From Piscicola geometra (lineage: Eukaryota > Annelida > Clitellata > Hirudinida > Piscicolidae), in assembly GCA_943735955.1 (NCBI GenBank), contig OX030956.1, forward strand, positions 2,251,912-2,315,911: 64,000 nucleotides of DNA. The letters run 5' to 3'. Of the stretch, positions 28,035-45,895 are shown piece by piece (position 1 is the stretch's first letter; each line of letters opens with the position of its first letter). The notes under the pieces were generated by a model. It was not told the DNA's origin and did not search any database. It was given only the letters and a program-made list of their open reading frames with translations. Made by a program: the position numbers and the translations under genes.

Positions 28035-31000
28035 TGCGTGTGTGTATTTATTTGTATATACAGTATCATAAACCCTTGCACACACACACACACACACAGA
28101 CGAAGGAACACGACTACGAACACAGTGAGTTGCTGAGTTACCAGGTGTGGGTGATGGTCGAGGCGGGCAAGCTGTGCGAGGCGCTCGAGCACCTGAACAA
28201 GCACCAGCACCACATGCTCGACAAGCTCTTCGTGCAGGAGACCAGAGGTGCCATGTGCTCTTGTGGTGTGGACATTGGGGTTGTGTGGTGTGACATACTG
28301 TGGTCGAATGCTTTTTTAAAGGTCACTGTGTTTAACACTATTATGGTCTTATCTATTCGAATCTCTACCCACCATCATCTCTACAACATCACCGCTATCT
28401 CTTTCACCACCATCATTACCAATTCCATCACCACCATCATCATCACCACCACCACCATCATCACTACCACCATCACCATCATCATCACCACCTGCAGGCG
28501 AGATCTTCCTGAAGTTGTCAGAGCCACAGAGGGCGTTGCAGACGTACCAGGAACTGCTGCACAGGAATCCCGAGAATGTCGAGTACTACCAGAGAGCCCT
28601 GCAAGCCCTTCCCCAGCAGGGTGGGAGCGATACATGCTCACATACATACGCACATACATACATACGAAACGAAACGAAACGATCTTTTATTTGCTCCTTA
28701 GAATCAAATTTCAAATAAGTTTGATAATAAGAAGACAGGATGGCTGTGATCGAGCTCAATCATGAGCTCATCTAGCACAGTCACCTTGACATGAATGTTC
28801 AAAGTTTCAAATGATTATCTTAAATACTACATTATAAAAATATATAAAAATATAAATTAAATAAAATAAAATATAAAAAAATAAAATAAAAAATATATAT
28901 ATAAATAAAAAAAATAAAACAATTTTAATAATCAAATATCTACAGATTAAAGAATCCCATAGTAACATAATTTCAATGCAAAGCAATTTAAATCATAAAA
29001 GACAGAAACATTATTGTTCACTTAAATACATCCTCACGTTGTTTCATATCGGCTCATAAAAACTACGTGACGATATTACACAGGTTATCTATATCTTACA
29101 ATTATATACATGTATTATACGTACAGTATTTGAAATTACCTAACCACTATTTATTAAAAAAACTTTAATCTTTCTTTTAAAATCAGCAATCGATACATAC
29201 ATACATACATACATAAATACATACATTCATACATACATACATACATACATACATACATACATACATACATACATACATACATACATACATACATACATAA
29301 ATACATACATTCATACATACATACATACATACATACATACATACATACATACATACATACACAAACACAAACATACACACACAGATGCAGACGAAGAGGA
29401 GTTCTTGCGCACGTGCATCAGTGACTTTCCAAGAGCACTGACTCCGAAGCTGTTGCTGCTGCAGGCGCTGCAAGGTGCGTGCGTGCATGAATTCATCCTC
29501 CACCAGTCTTCATCACACTCCATCACTCATCTTCCCTTCAACATCATTTCGTCCATGCATCCCCTCTTCTCCTTGTCCACCGCCACCACTGCTGCATGCC
29601 ACACCTACTCATCACCACACTCACCACAACTGCACCACCACATACCCACCACAACTGCACCACCACAACCACCACATACCCACCACAACTACACCACCAC
29701 AACCACCACATACCCACCACAACTGCACCACCACCACCACCACATACCCACCACAACTGCACCATCACCACCACCACATACCCACCACAACTGCACCACC
29801 ACAGGCGACTCTTTCCGCATAGAGGCAGACCTCTTCCTGAGGCAGGTGTTGAGGAAGGGTGTGCCCCCCACCTTCAAGAACCTCCGTGCCCTCTACTCCG
29901 ACCCTGTCAAGGTGAGTGATTGTTTGGTGGTTGTTTGGTGATTGTTTGGTGGTTGTGTGTGGTTGCTTGATGAAGGTTGTGGTGTGGTGGTATGGTGGTG
30001 GATTGTGGTGTGTAGTGGTGGCATGATGGTGTGGGCTAGTACAATAGCAATGCAGCCTGGTGGAGGCAGTGGAAGTCAAGTAGTATCACCGTGGTACGTA
30101 GCGAGGATGCCGAACAACCCTGACAGACACAAGTGCTGCAGGAGTTGGTGGAGGGCTATGCGCAGTCCTTGCAGCAGTACAAGCTCTTCCACCCTGCTGA
30201 CCAGGAAGGTGACACTCATTCCTCCACTCATGCCGTTTCGCTCAGAGCCTACCGCACTCTGTCGAATGAGTTTCCAAACCAACGAGCACACCACAAAACA
30301 ACTGCACATCCCACCACACTTTTCCATGACCACACCTTTCCATGACCACACCTTTCCATGACCACACCTTTCCATGACCACACCACAACACCGGCCATGA
30401 ATGTGCACACGACAGAGCAAGAGGCGCCGACGAGTCTCTTGTGGAGCCTCTACTACCTGGCGCAACACTACGACCACCTGCACCGCTACCAGAAGGCCCT
30501 GCGCACCATCGACCAGGCCATCAAGCACACCATGACGCTCATCGAACTGTACATCGTCAAGGCCAAGATCTACAAGGTGGTCGTCTGTGTGTATGGGTGG
30601 GTTGGGGTGTTTTTATGCGTGTGTGTGTTTGTGTGTGTGTGTGTGTGGGTTGGGGTGTTTTTATGTGTGTGGTTGTTTGTGTGTTTAGAAGGGGGGTGTT
30701 TATGTCTGCGTGTTGGCGCTCATACGGCTCAATAGGCAACTTATCCAAGCAGAGGAAAACCCTAATTCACCACGAACACACCACTTCACTAAATCACACC
30801 TACCATCACCACAAGCACCAACCCATGCCACCAAAGCCCCTGTCCCAACCACCGTCAAACCACACAGCACACGGGCGACTTGATGGGCGCGGTGAGGTGT
30901 TTGGACGAGGCGCAGTCTCTCGACACGGCAGACCGCTACGTCAACTGCAAGTGCACCAAGTACATGCTGAGGGCAGGCCTCCTCGACGAGGCGCTCGTCA

Positions 31001-33778
31001 TGGCTTCCAAGTTCACCAGGGTGGGTCGGATGGCGTGGTGTGGTGGTGTGTTGCTTTTTTGTTGTGGTGGTGGGGGGGGGGGGTTTGGTCTATTGGTGGG
31101 TGGTGGTTTGATGGGGGTACAGCGGGGTGGAATGGTTTAGTGAGGTGTGGTGAGATTGTGGGGGTTGGGTAGTGTGGCGGTAATTTTGGGAGGTGTTATT
31201 TTCAGTTTTCGAGGTGTGTGATGGAGCGAAGTGGAGCGCCCATAAGCGACTGAAGCTTTCTGTGTATTTTCTTTTCCGCATAGTGGCTTCCCAGGCCACA
31301 TTACACACCCTGCAACCAACCACGCCTTCCAATCAACCAACCAACCAACCAACCCTCCAACCAACCAACCCTCCAACCAACCAACTAACTAACCAACCAA
31401 CCCTCCAACCAACCAACCAACCAACCCTCCAACCAACCAACCAACCCTCCAACCAACCAACCCTCCAACCAACCAACCCTCCAACCAACCAACCAACTAA
31501 CCCTCCAACCAACCAACCAACCCTCCAACCAACCAACCAACCAACCCTCCAACCAACCAACCCTCCAACCAACCAACCAACCAACCCTCCAACCCCTGTA
31601 GGAGGGGACGAGTGCGATGGAGAACCTGAACGAGATGCAGTGCATGTGGTTCTGCATCGAGGTGGCTCAGCACTACCGACGCAAGGGCATGTACGGAGAG
31701 GCGCTCAAGAAGTGTCATGAGATCGATCGGGTGCGTGCTGTGGTGGCCTGGGTGGTGTCTTAGTGGTGTCTGGGTGGTGTCTGGGTGGTGCCTTAGTGGT
31801 GGCCTGGGTGGTGTCTGGGTGGCCTGGGTGGTGTCTAGGTGGTGCCTTAGTGGTGGCCTGGGTGGTGCCTTAGTGGTGGCTTAGTGGTGTCTGGGTGGTG
31901 TCTGGGTGGTGGCCTGGGTGGTGTCTGGGTGGTGGCCTGGGTGGTGTCTGGGTGGTGGCTTGGGTGGCCTGGGTGGTGGCCTGGGTGGTGGCCTGGGTGG
32001 TGGCCTGGGTGGTGGCATGGGTGGTGGCCTGGGTGGTGTCTGGGTGGTGGCCTGGGTGGTGGCTTGGGTGGTGGCCTGGGTGGTGTCTGGGTGGTGGCCT
32101 GGGTGGTGTCTGGGTGGTGGCTCGGAAGGGCTGGTTGCATTGGTTGGTGCCCTGGAGAGCTCGCTTTTGTATGAAAAAAGAAATTATTTGCCCATCACCG
32201 ATCTATCAATTACCACTTCTCACCCTCCCAATCTTCGCCTCAAAACACCTGACCACCACCGCATCACTCCAACCACCCCACCGCCCTCACAACATCGACA
32301 CAGCATCACTCCAACCATCACCACCACCGCATCACGACAACGACACAGCACCACTCCAACCACCACCGCGTCACTCCAACCACCACCACCCTCACGACAA
32401 CGACACAGCACTTCTCGGAGATAGTCGAGGACCAGTACGAGTTCCACACGTACTGCATGCGCAAGTTGACGCTGCGATCGTACGTCGAACTGCTGCGACT
32501 GGAGGACTCGTTGCGTGCTCACAAGTTCTTCTCCAAGACCGCCCAGATCGCCATCGAGGTGCTTCTAATCGCCCTGTGCCCTTCATGTCGTTTGTCATTG
32601 CAAGCCTCCATGCTTCTTCCTTGTTCGACCATTCATTCAGCCCTCTGGTGTTAAGTCATGGAACTTTCTCATGCATCACATTGAGGCACTTCTTCAACGT
32701 ATCGTCAATGCACTCTTATTAAAAGCATCCTATCATAAAATATCATTTCTCATCATCATTAACCACTACCACACGACCACCATCACACCACCACCACCAC
32801 CGCTGGCAACACTCCAGATCTACCTGCACCTGCACAAGCACCCTCTGAGCGACAGCAGCTGCAGTGGCGACGACCACGTCGACAACTTGTCAGCTGCCGA
32901 GAAGAAGAAGTTGCGCAACAAGCAGCGCAAGAAGGAGATGCAGCAGCAGCAGAAGCAGCAACAACAACAAGGGCAACAACAGAAACAACAACAACAGCAA
33001 CAGAACAGCAACAGGAAGAATGCAGACGCCGACATGGACACGCACAAGGAGGAGGAACTCGTGCCTGAGAAACTCGCCAGGGTTCGCTCACTAATTACTT
33101 TTTGAAGCATTCACAAACCATTCAGTCAACCATTTGGTGGACTACTCAGTCAACCATTTGGTGGACCATTCAGTCAACCATTTGGTGGACCATTCAGTCA
33201 ACCATTTGGTGGACTATTTAGTCAACCATTTGGTGAACCATTTAGTGAACTATTTGGTGAACCAATTAGTGAACTATTTGGTGGACTATTTAGTAAACCA
33301 TTTGGTGAACTATTTAGCAGTTAGTCTTCCAAATTTTGTAGCACCCTAAACTAAACTCGCCTATGCTGTTTTTATATTTGTGATTGCATCAACAATAGCA
33401 CCATCACGACCACAACCGCCTCAACAGACGGAGAAGCCACTGGAGGAGGCGCTGAGGTTTCTGAGGCCACTGCAGATCTTCTCGCCACACTGCATCAGCA
33501 CACATGTGCTCGCCTTCAACGTCGCCTTCGAGCGGGGTGAGGAAACGCACACACACACACACACACACACAAACGCACACACACACACACACACACCCGC
33601 ACACACAAATAAACACACACACACACACATACACACACACACAGACACACACACACACACAGGCAAGGTGTTGTTGATGCTGCAGGCGGTGAAGAGGGGC
33701 TACGCCATAGACGCCCTCCACCCTGGCATGCACCAGTGCATCGTCAAGTTCGTCCACTATGGTGGGTGGTGCTAGTAC

Positions 33779-33856
<78 letters not shown>

Positions 33857-35250
33857 CAGTTGTAGTAGTAGTAGTGCAAGACAAACCACAACCGAACCAA
33901 ACGCAAGCACCACCACCACAACAACGCCAACTCGCAAGCACACCATCACCACCCAACCCACCCAACCACACAAAACACAACCCACCGCAGTGTCGCAGTC
34001 GTTGGACGAGCAGGAAGCTGTGGTGGCTGAGTTGTTGAAGATGGAGCTGCAGAGGATGTTCGCAGGCAGGAGCGCGCGCCAACTGAACGAGGAATACCTC
34101 AGACACCACTGCCACAACAACCTGCCCAACCTCCTGGCCGGTCAGTCGCTCCTTGCCATGATGATGATGATTGTTGTTATTATTATTATTATTAATATTA
34201 TTATTATTATTATTGTAACATTGAAGAAGCGGGTATATAGGCTATATAATAGGGGAGCGGGGATGGCTTAGTTGGTAGACGTCGGACTTGCAACTTAAAG
34301 GTTGCCAGTTCGAATCCTTGGAAGCAACCGTGAACTATCATATACCTAGTGTACATGATGCGGTGTTTGCGACGTATGCATTGAAAGATGTGTACGTCGT
34401 GTGGAGTGGCGCCTTGGCGCATAAGAACCATGGTTCTCAGAACCATTGTAACATGGCATGCGTCTGTCAGGCTGTGAATAGTATAGACCCAAAAAAAATA
34501 GAGGTATCGTCTATATGAATATGGATGTTATATAGATTATTGTTAATCTAAACTCATGAAGATAATGGCGATGATGATGATGAGGATGATAATGATGATG
34601 AGGTTTATTTAATATTACTTTTATCTTTTGTTTTGCTCCAAGCATTCCACCCCTCCACCTCCGACCACTCCTCCACCTCGCAACAGCATCGTTGATGCAC
34701 AGACACTTGAGGACGGGTGAGGAGACGGAGAGTCTGCAGATGCTCATGTCGCAGATGACCTTGACCGAGCAGCAGACCGATGTCAAGGTCAGTCGTCATT
34801 CGGTCACCCTTTCACCCGTTGTTTCGAACATGTGTGTCACTATTTCAAGGGTTACATTTTGTGACTCGACGCACAACAACAACAAGATCAAATTATTATT
34901 ATTATTATTATCATTATTATTATTATTAAATCTCGACGCATAATGGAACTTGAGGCATTGAAGTCCTTCCTGACGACCCATCACAGCACTGCCAGGAGGT
35001 CTTCCACGCCATGAAGGAGGGCAGCTTTGGTGAGTGTGAGGCGAGCATGGAACAGTTCAAGGAGTCCTTCAGCCAGGCCTTCCCCTTCTCCACCCTCCTC
35101 GACCTCGTGCCTGGCAACACCAACAACAACACTCCCGACATCACTATCAGCACTACTACTACCGCTATCATTGCCACCAACAACAACGATGATACCAACG
35201 ATACCAACTCCACCCACACCACCACCACTCTGTCAAACGGAACCAACTGA
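26565..35250 (+). CDS. NAA15: NAA15, auxiliary subunit of the NatA N-terminal acetyltransferase (20 exons, 892 aa)
   Basis: NAA15 is the TPR scaffold that anchors the catalytic subunit NAA10 to the ribosome for co-translational N-terminal acetylation. Exons: 26565-26621, 26736-26829, 26965-27158, 27417-27485, 27760-27894, 28100-28247, 28498-28620, 29385-29474, 29805-29911, 30127-30208, 30416-30576, 30868-31020, 31602-31730, 32409-32558, 32818-33081, 33428-33536, 33663-33761, 33991-34140, 34687-34787, 34987-35250. They total 2679 nt, 893 codons with the stop. Diagnostic blocks include [92 protein letters not shown] and EELVPEKLA. Exon 15 carries a glutamine-rich insertion (about residues 605-635) where vertebrate proteins are Lys/Glu-rich. 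The C-terminus ends in a Thr/Asn-rich tail not seen in vertebrates. AATAAA at 35611-35616 is a possible poly(A) signal. Start ATG fits the conserved N-terminus. Confidence 0.97.
27895..28099. repeat. NAA15 intron 5: (GT)n at the donor and (CA)n at the acceptor
   Basis: The intron opens GTGGTGTGTGTG and continues as about 130 bp of TG repeat. After a short unique stretch it closes with (CA)n leading to ACACAG. The two ends are complementary. Confidence 0.93.
29190..29365. repeat. (ACAT)n microsatellite in NAA15 intron 7
   Basis: ACATACAT tetranucleotides with AAAT and TTC interruptions, ending near the ACACAG acceptor at 29384. The copy from 29197 to 29235 is repeated almost exactly at 29285-29325. 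Confidence 0.95.
29595..29804. repeat. CCACCACAACTGCA minisatellite in NAA15 intron 8
   Basis: Tandem units combining ACCCACCACAACTGCACC with CCACCACAT run up to the CCACAG acceptor. Confidence 0.88.
31325..31595. repeat. AACCAACCAACCCTCC repeat in NAA15 intron 12
   Basis: Tandem (AACC)n punctuated by CCTCC runs to the TGTAG acceptor at 31601. Upstream (31021-31190) the same intron is G/T-rich from the donor on. Confidence 0.92.
31735..32130. repeat. GGTGGTGTCTGGGTGGTGGCCT minisatellite in NAA15 intron 13
   Basis: About 390 bp of G/T-rich units start within ten bases of the exon 13 donor. The acceptor-proximal part of the same intron (32240-32408) is CCACCACC-rich, the complement of the donor-proximal repeat. 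Confidence 0.92.
33122..33325. repeat. ~24-bp repeat (TCAACCATTTGGTGGACCAT) in NAA15 intron 15
   Basis: About eight imperfect copies of CAGTCAACCATTTGGTGGAC and variants. The unit contains the short palindrome CCATTTGG. Confidence 0.9.
33537..33662. repeat. (CA)n-filled NAA15 intron 16
   Basis: The 126-bp intron is CA repeat from GTGAGGAAACGCACACACA to CACACAG. Confidence 0.93.
33775..33872. repeat. (TAG)n microsatellite in NAA15 intron 17
   Basis: TAGTAGTAG for about 95 bp after donor GTGGGTGG. The rest of the intron is CACCACAACC-rich up to the CCGCAG acceptor. Confidence 0.95.
34250..34512 (+). mobile_element. tRNA-derived SINE in NAA15 intron 18
   Basis: The 5' part is a tRNA-like head with an A box TGGCTTAGTTGG at 34265-34276 and a B box AGTTCGAATCC at about 34308-34318, about 42 bp apart, as in RNA polymerase III promoters. 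A tRNA-unrelated body of about 180 bp follows and ends in CCCAAAAAAAATA. It is inserted in sense orientation relative to NAA15. Family and target-site duplications cannot be settled by eye. Confidence 0.8.
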
Positions 35251-36084
35251 GTCTTTCTATAATGCCCTGTCAATTCGGTAACACAAAATAATATAAATGA
35301 AAAGGAATGCTCTCTTGATATTTCAATTAATACACTTATAAATAAGCAAGAGTTCTTGAATAGTATTTTAGGCGTGTCAGGAGTCTGTCGTCCCAAATAG
35401 GAATCCAAAGAAGAGGACGCTGGTGCTTGTGGCGATATAGTGTGATCACTGTGCTGGCTTCATTAGCGTTGGTTTGTTCTCGTAAAGTTTTGCAAGGGCG
35501 CCTATTTTTTATGGTTAGCATTATAAAGCTAGTATTTATTTATTCGAGTGATTATTTGTTCGATATTTATAAATCATTTTCGTTCGAGGCGTATAAGTTG
35601 GCTTTCACTCAATAAATTAAACGAATTTCTCACTTTTTTATTTTTTATTACAAAAATGACAAAGCTAACTGCCCTATACAAGTATTGAGTGTTTGCGAAA
35701 CTCATTTTAAACACAGCATAAAAGGGGCAAACAAATTGCTTCAGTGCGCTGAGCTGTTGTGCTTTCTGGCAGCCTCAAGTAAACAAAATAAAAGTTCTTG
35801 TTCCTTTTCTACTCACCAGAGTGTCTGCCTGTCACCTTAGATGCAACCTCAGATGGACACCCAAAACCGCCTGTGACGTTTTTTTGTTTGCGCCTATTTC
35901 ATTGGTGAATCGTTTCCGTGTTCCATATTATGCAATAGAGAAAAACTCAACTCGAGTTTCAAAAGTCCGAATTCAAAGGCAGTAATATATTTCTAGAAAC
36001 TTTCATGGCAGTCGTTTCAACTGACGCGTGAAACGTGAGAACAAACAAGAGGAAAGTTGTGGGTTCAGCTTTTGTGGGCATCGA
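35251..36084. other. Spacer downstream of NAA15
   Basis: It contains the NAA15 3' UTR (candidate AATAAA at 35611). The rest is AT-rich with no recognisable exon or repeat family. Confidence 0.45.
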
Positions 36085-38192
36085 CCCCTGCACACCCTCA
36101 CGTCCCTCCTGCACACCCTCACATCCCTCCTGCACACCCTCCCATCCCTCCTGCACACCCTCACATCCCTCCGGCACACCCTCACATCCCTCCTGCACAC
36201 CCTCACATCCCTCCTGCACACCCTCACACCCCTCCTGCACACCCTCACATCCCTCCTGCACACCCTCACATCCCTCCTGCACACCCTCACATCCCTCTTG
36301 CACACCCTCACATCCCTCCTGCACACCCTCACATCCCTCCTGCACACTCTCACATCCCTCCTGCACACCCTCACATCCATCCTGCACACCCTCACATCCC
36401 TCTCGCACACCCTCACATCCCTCCTGCACACCCTCACATTCCTCCTGCACACCCTCACATCCCTCCTGCACACCCTCACATCCCTCCTGCACACCCTCAC
36501 ATTCCTCCTGCACACCCTCACATCCCTCCTGCACACCCTCACATCCCTCCTGCACACCCTCACATCCCTCCTGCACACCCTCACATCCCTCCTGCACACC
36601 CTCACATCCCTCCTGCACACCCTCACATCCCTCCTGCACACCCTCACATCCCTCCTGCACACCCTCACATCCCTCCTGCACACCCTCACATCCCTCCTGC
36701 ACACCCTCCCATCCCTCCTGCACACCCTCACATCCCTCCTGCACACCCTCACATCCCTCCTGCACACCCTCACATCCCTCCTGCACACCCTCACATCCCT
36801 CCTGCACACCCTCACACCCCTCCTGCACACCCTCACATCCCTCCTGCACACCCTCACATCCATCCTGCACACCCTCACATCCCTCCTGCACACCCTCACA
36901 TCCCTTCTGCACACCCTCACATCCCTCCTGCACACCCTCACACCCCTCCTGCACACCCTCACATCCCTCCTGCACACCCTCACATCCCTCCTGCACACCC
37001 TCACATCCCTCCTGCACACCCTCACATCCCTCCTGCACACCCTCACATCTCTCTTGCACACCTTCACATCCCTCCTGCACACCCTCACATCCCTCCTGCA
37101 CACCCTCACATCCCTCCTGCACACCCTCACATCCCTCCTGCACACCCTCACATCCCTCCTGCACACCCTCACATCCCTCCTGCACACCCTCACATCCCTC
37201 CTGCACACTCTCACATCCCTCCTGCACACCCTCACATCCCTCCTGCACACCCTCACATCCCTCTTGCACACCCTCACATCCCTCCTGCACACCCTCACAT
37301 CCCTCCTGCACACCCTCACATCCCTCCTGCACACCCTCACATCCCTCCTGCACACCCTCACATCTCTCCTGCACACCCTCACATCCCTCCTGCACACCCT
37401 CACATCCCTTCTGCACACCCTCACATCCCTCCTGCACACCCTCACACCCCTCCTGCACACCCTCACATCCCTCCTGCACACCCTCACATCCCTCCTGCAC
37501 ACCCTCACATCCCTCCTGCACACCCTCACATCCCTCCTGCACACCCTCAAATCCCTCCTGCACACCCTCACATCTCTCCTGCACACCTTCACATCCCTCC
37601 TGCACACCCTCACATCCCTCCTGCACACCCTCACATCCCTCCTGCACACCCTCACATCCCTCCTGCACACCCTCACATCCCTCCTGCACACCCTCACATC
37701 CCTCCTGCACACTCTCACATCCCTCCTGCACACCCTCACATCCCTCCTGCACACTCTCACATCCCTCTTGCACAGCCTCACATCCCTCCTGCACACCCTC
37801 ACATCCCTCCTGCACACCCTCACATCCCTCCTGCACACCCTCACATCCCTCCTGCACACCCTCACATCTCTCCTGCACACCCTCACATCCCTCCTGCACA
37901 CCCTCACCTTCCTCCTGCACACCCTCAAATCCCTCTTGCACACCCTCACATCCCTCCTGCACACCCTCACATCCCTCCTGCACACCCTCACATCCCTCCT
38001 GCACACCCTCACATCCCTCCTGCACACCCTCACATCTCTCCTGCACACCCTCACATCCCTCCTGCACACCCTCACATCCCTCCTGCACACCCTCACCTCC
38101 CTCCTGCACACCCTCACATCCCTCCTGCACACCCTCACATCCCTCCTGCACACCCTCACCTCCCTCCTGCACACCCTCACATCCCTCCTTTC
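36085..38192. repeat. 21-bp minisatellite, about 100 units
   Basis: The unit CACACCCTCACATCCCTCCTG is repeated head to tail with scattered substitutions (CACTCT, CCTTCA, CACCTCC) and essentially no length changes. Because 21 is a multiple of three and the consensus lacks stops in five frames, frames of 724-754 codons stay open on both strands: HTLTSLL, PSHPSCT and AHPHIPP on plus, GVQEGCE and RVCRRDV on minus. None has a flanking splice context or a recognisable domain. The plus strand is strongly pyrimidine-rich. Non-coding repeat is the preferred reading. Confidence 0.95.
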
Positions 38193-40327
38193 TGCATGCA
38201 CTACAAAGTATCTTCGTCTGCCTATAAATGAAGGATGAGGCTTCTGGAAGCGTCTTTTAGGCTTCAATAACGGCTTCTTTTTGAGTGGTCGAGTCGTTTC
38301 AAACCCGAGGATTTCTGTTTTAATGTACGGAGTTTTATAATTATTATATCAGTTTGAAAAATATCTTCTGATCAACTAGATTGATCAAGTTATTTCTTAC
38401 AAAATTCACATCGTCATCTATTTGCAACCTGTCCACTCCACCACAAATGGATCTGGTTAATTACCTGCGCATCTTTTACTTCTCAAGTCAGTGAACTTCA
38501 TCGAATTAATTCATTTTTTCATTATATTCATTTACATTCAAATCATCATAAACACAATCCACTTCAACCGCATGTGAGCAGTCATCAATGATGCGAGTAG
38601 CAAGTTCGCAGCATGTTATTTAACTTAAATGTGCAATCTCAAACACTTTCCCGAACACATGAAACAATATTTTAAAAAACCTTTCAATTCTTTCCTTCAA
38701 ACTCAAATCCTTGTCAGTCTGCATTTTTTTCGACACTTTTGAATCCTTCATATTTTATTTAGCTCATCAATTGTAGAAAATTTAGAATTCATAATTGTGA
38801 TCATTGCTAGAAGCATAAGCGGCGATCCTGTGGGGAGTCCATCTTAATGGTTGTGAACCCAGAACCCCCCAGGATCACCGCCCATTCTGGGTTGGACCCC
38901 CCCTGGATTTGCAGCAGTTCGCCGTCCCTGGCTAAAATGTTGAACTCTTCCTATAGGAGATACACAAAACCACCGCTTATCAATGATGAAAAAAACTCTT
39001 CAAAGATTTTTATCCAATTTAATTATATATATTTACTAGAAGTTCACACCACGTTTATAGACTAGAAGCGTTTTTATCAAGTCTATTAACACAGTCCAAC
39101 GAATGACGATCAAACTTTTAAATTTCTTCCTTTGTTTTATATATCATCAAATAATTCAACCTTCGAAAGTCTTTCATGGTTTATTTATTAAGTGCGCACT
39201 TCTTCTTGCGGCTTTTCGATTGACGAATCCAGGCTCATTCAGGTCACGTTTTTCTCTTAGCGCCATAAAGCAGCCACAACAGCAGTGTGTGTGCAGGGAC
39301 ATTTTGTGGTTTTTTTATTTTTTTGCTTGTCGAGATTTATTCTTTATTCTTTCATTTTCGAAATTTAGTTTTTGTGGTAGCAGGATCAATGCTGGTGCGA
39401 TGGATTTTCCATCATGTTTTGTCAGTGAAGTAATGCTCAATGAGTTTTCAACTCATTCTCATAGATCTGACAACTCTAAAAAATAGTTTTTATGTGGAGT
39501 TTAACAAAAATTAAAAATTTTATTTTTCGCTTATATGCAATAAACAAAACTTAAATTTTTAGAAACATTATCCAGCGTGAAACATGAAATCGTTTAATCG
39601 CTGGATTGGTTTGTCAAAGGGAAAGATTGACTGTCGAAAGCCTTCATGAAGCGGCCTGATTGTTGCCGAGGGCAGTTTAGAAGAAATTGATGGTTGGCGA
39701 GGGTGTTATATGGTCTATATAGGAAGTGATGAAGGCTCCCACAGGATATCATCCCCTGACTGCAAGCTATCATCACGGTCTTGAGTTGAGAAAAAATGGA
39801 AACTATTTTCAAAAAGTGACTTTTTGACAAAACTTTAAAAATAAAAAGAAGAGAAAGTTAAATGAAAAGTTTGAACTTGAATGAGAATATTTTTCAATCA
39901 TAAAACGACGAAAATGATTAGACTTTTAATACAATATAGAATATAAATAAACGAGAGAAAAACTAACTGTATCGTGCGAATTGGGAAACAAAATTGGAAG
40001 CCAAAAAAATAAAATTTAAAAACGCACTCAAAACATAAAAACATTGAGTATGTAAAAGAGAAAAACAATAATTTTACTTCTTCTTTCTATTATTTAAAAA
40101 GCATTTGTCGTGCATTCATGCACTGAGCTCCAGAGTTTCCATGCATCTTGAAAGCGTGCAAAATGACTCAGCCACCACTCATCATGCCGTGGTCTATGAT
40201 GGTCTCTAGTGGCTCTTTGGTGTGTTTGTTTGATTGTGCACGTACTTCTTGGTGTTTTTGCAAAGACATTAACTAAACTCTAAAGAAACCGTTCACCAAC
40301 ACACAACTTCACCACAGGCTTTTTCAG
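38193..40327. other. AT-rich interval, probably upstream part of the WAP/sushi gene
   Basis: No exon can be supported by family similarity. A 127-codon plus-strand frame at 39103-39486 is hydrophobic and cysteine-rich by AT composition and is not convincing. A signal-peptide exon for the gene that follows is expected in or near this interval but was not identified. Confidence 0.4.

Positions 40328-45895
<5,568 letters not shown>

Noticed and set aside
35959..38267. Five frames of 724-754 codons on both strands in the 21-bp array
   Set aside because: Same argument: a stop-free 21-mer keeps frames open. Mutually overlapping frames on both strands cannot all be genes, and none carries a domain or clear exon boundary.
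39103..39486. 127-codon plus-strand frame as a hydrophobic secreted protein
   Set aside because: AT-driven composition, no recognisable domain, no consistent splice context, and no link in phase to the WAP/sushi exons.
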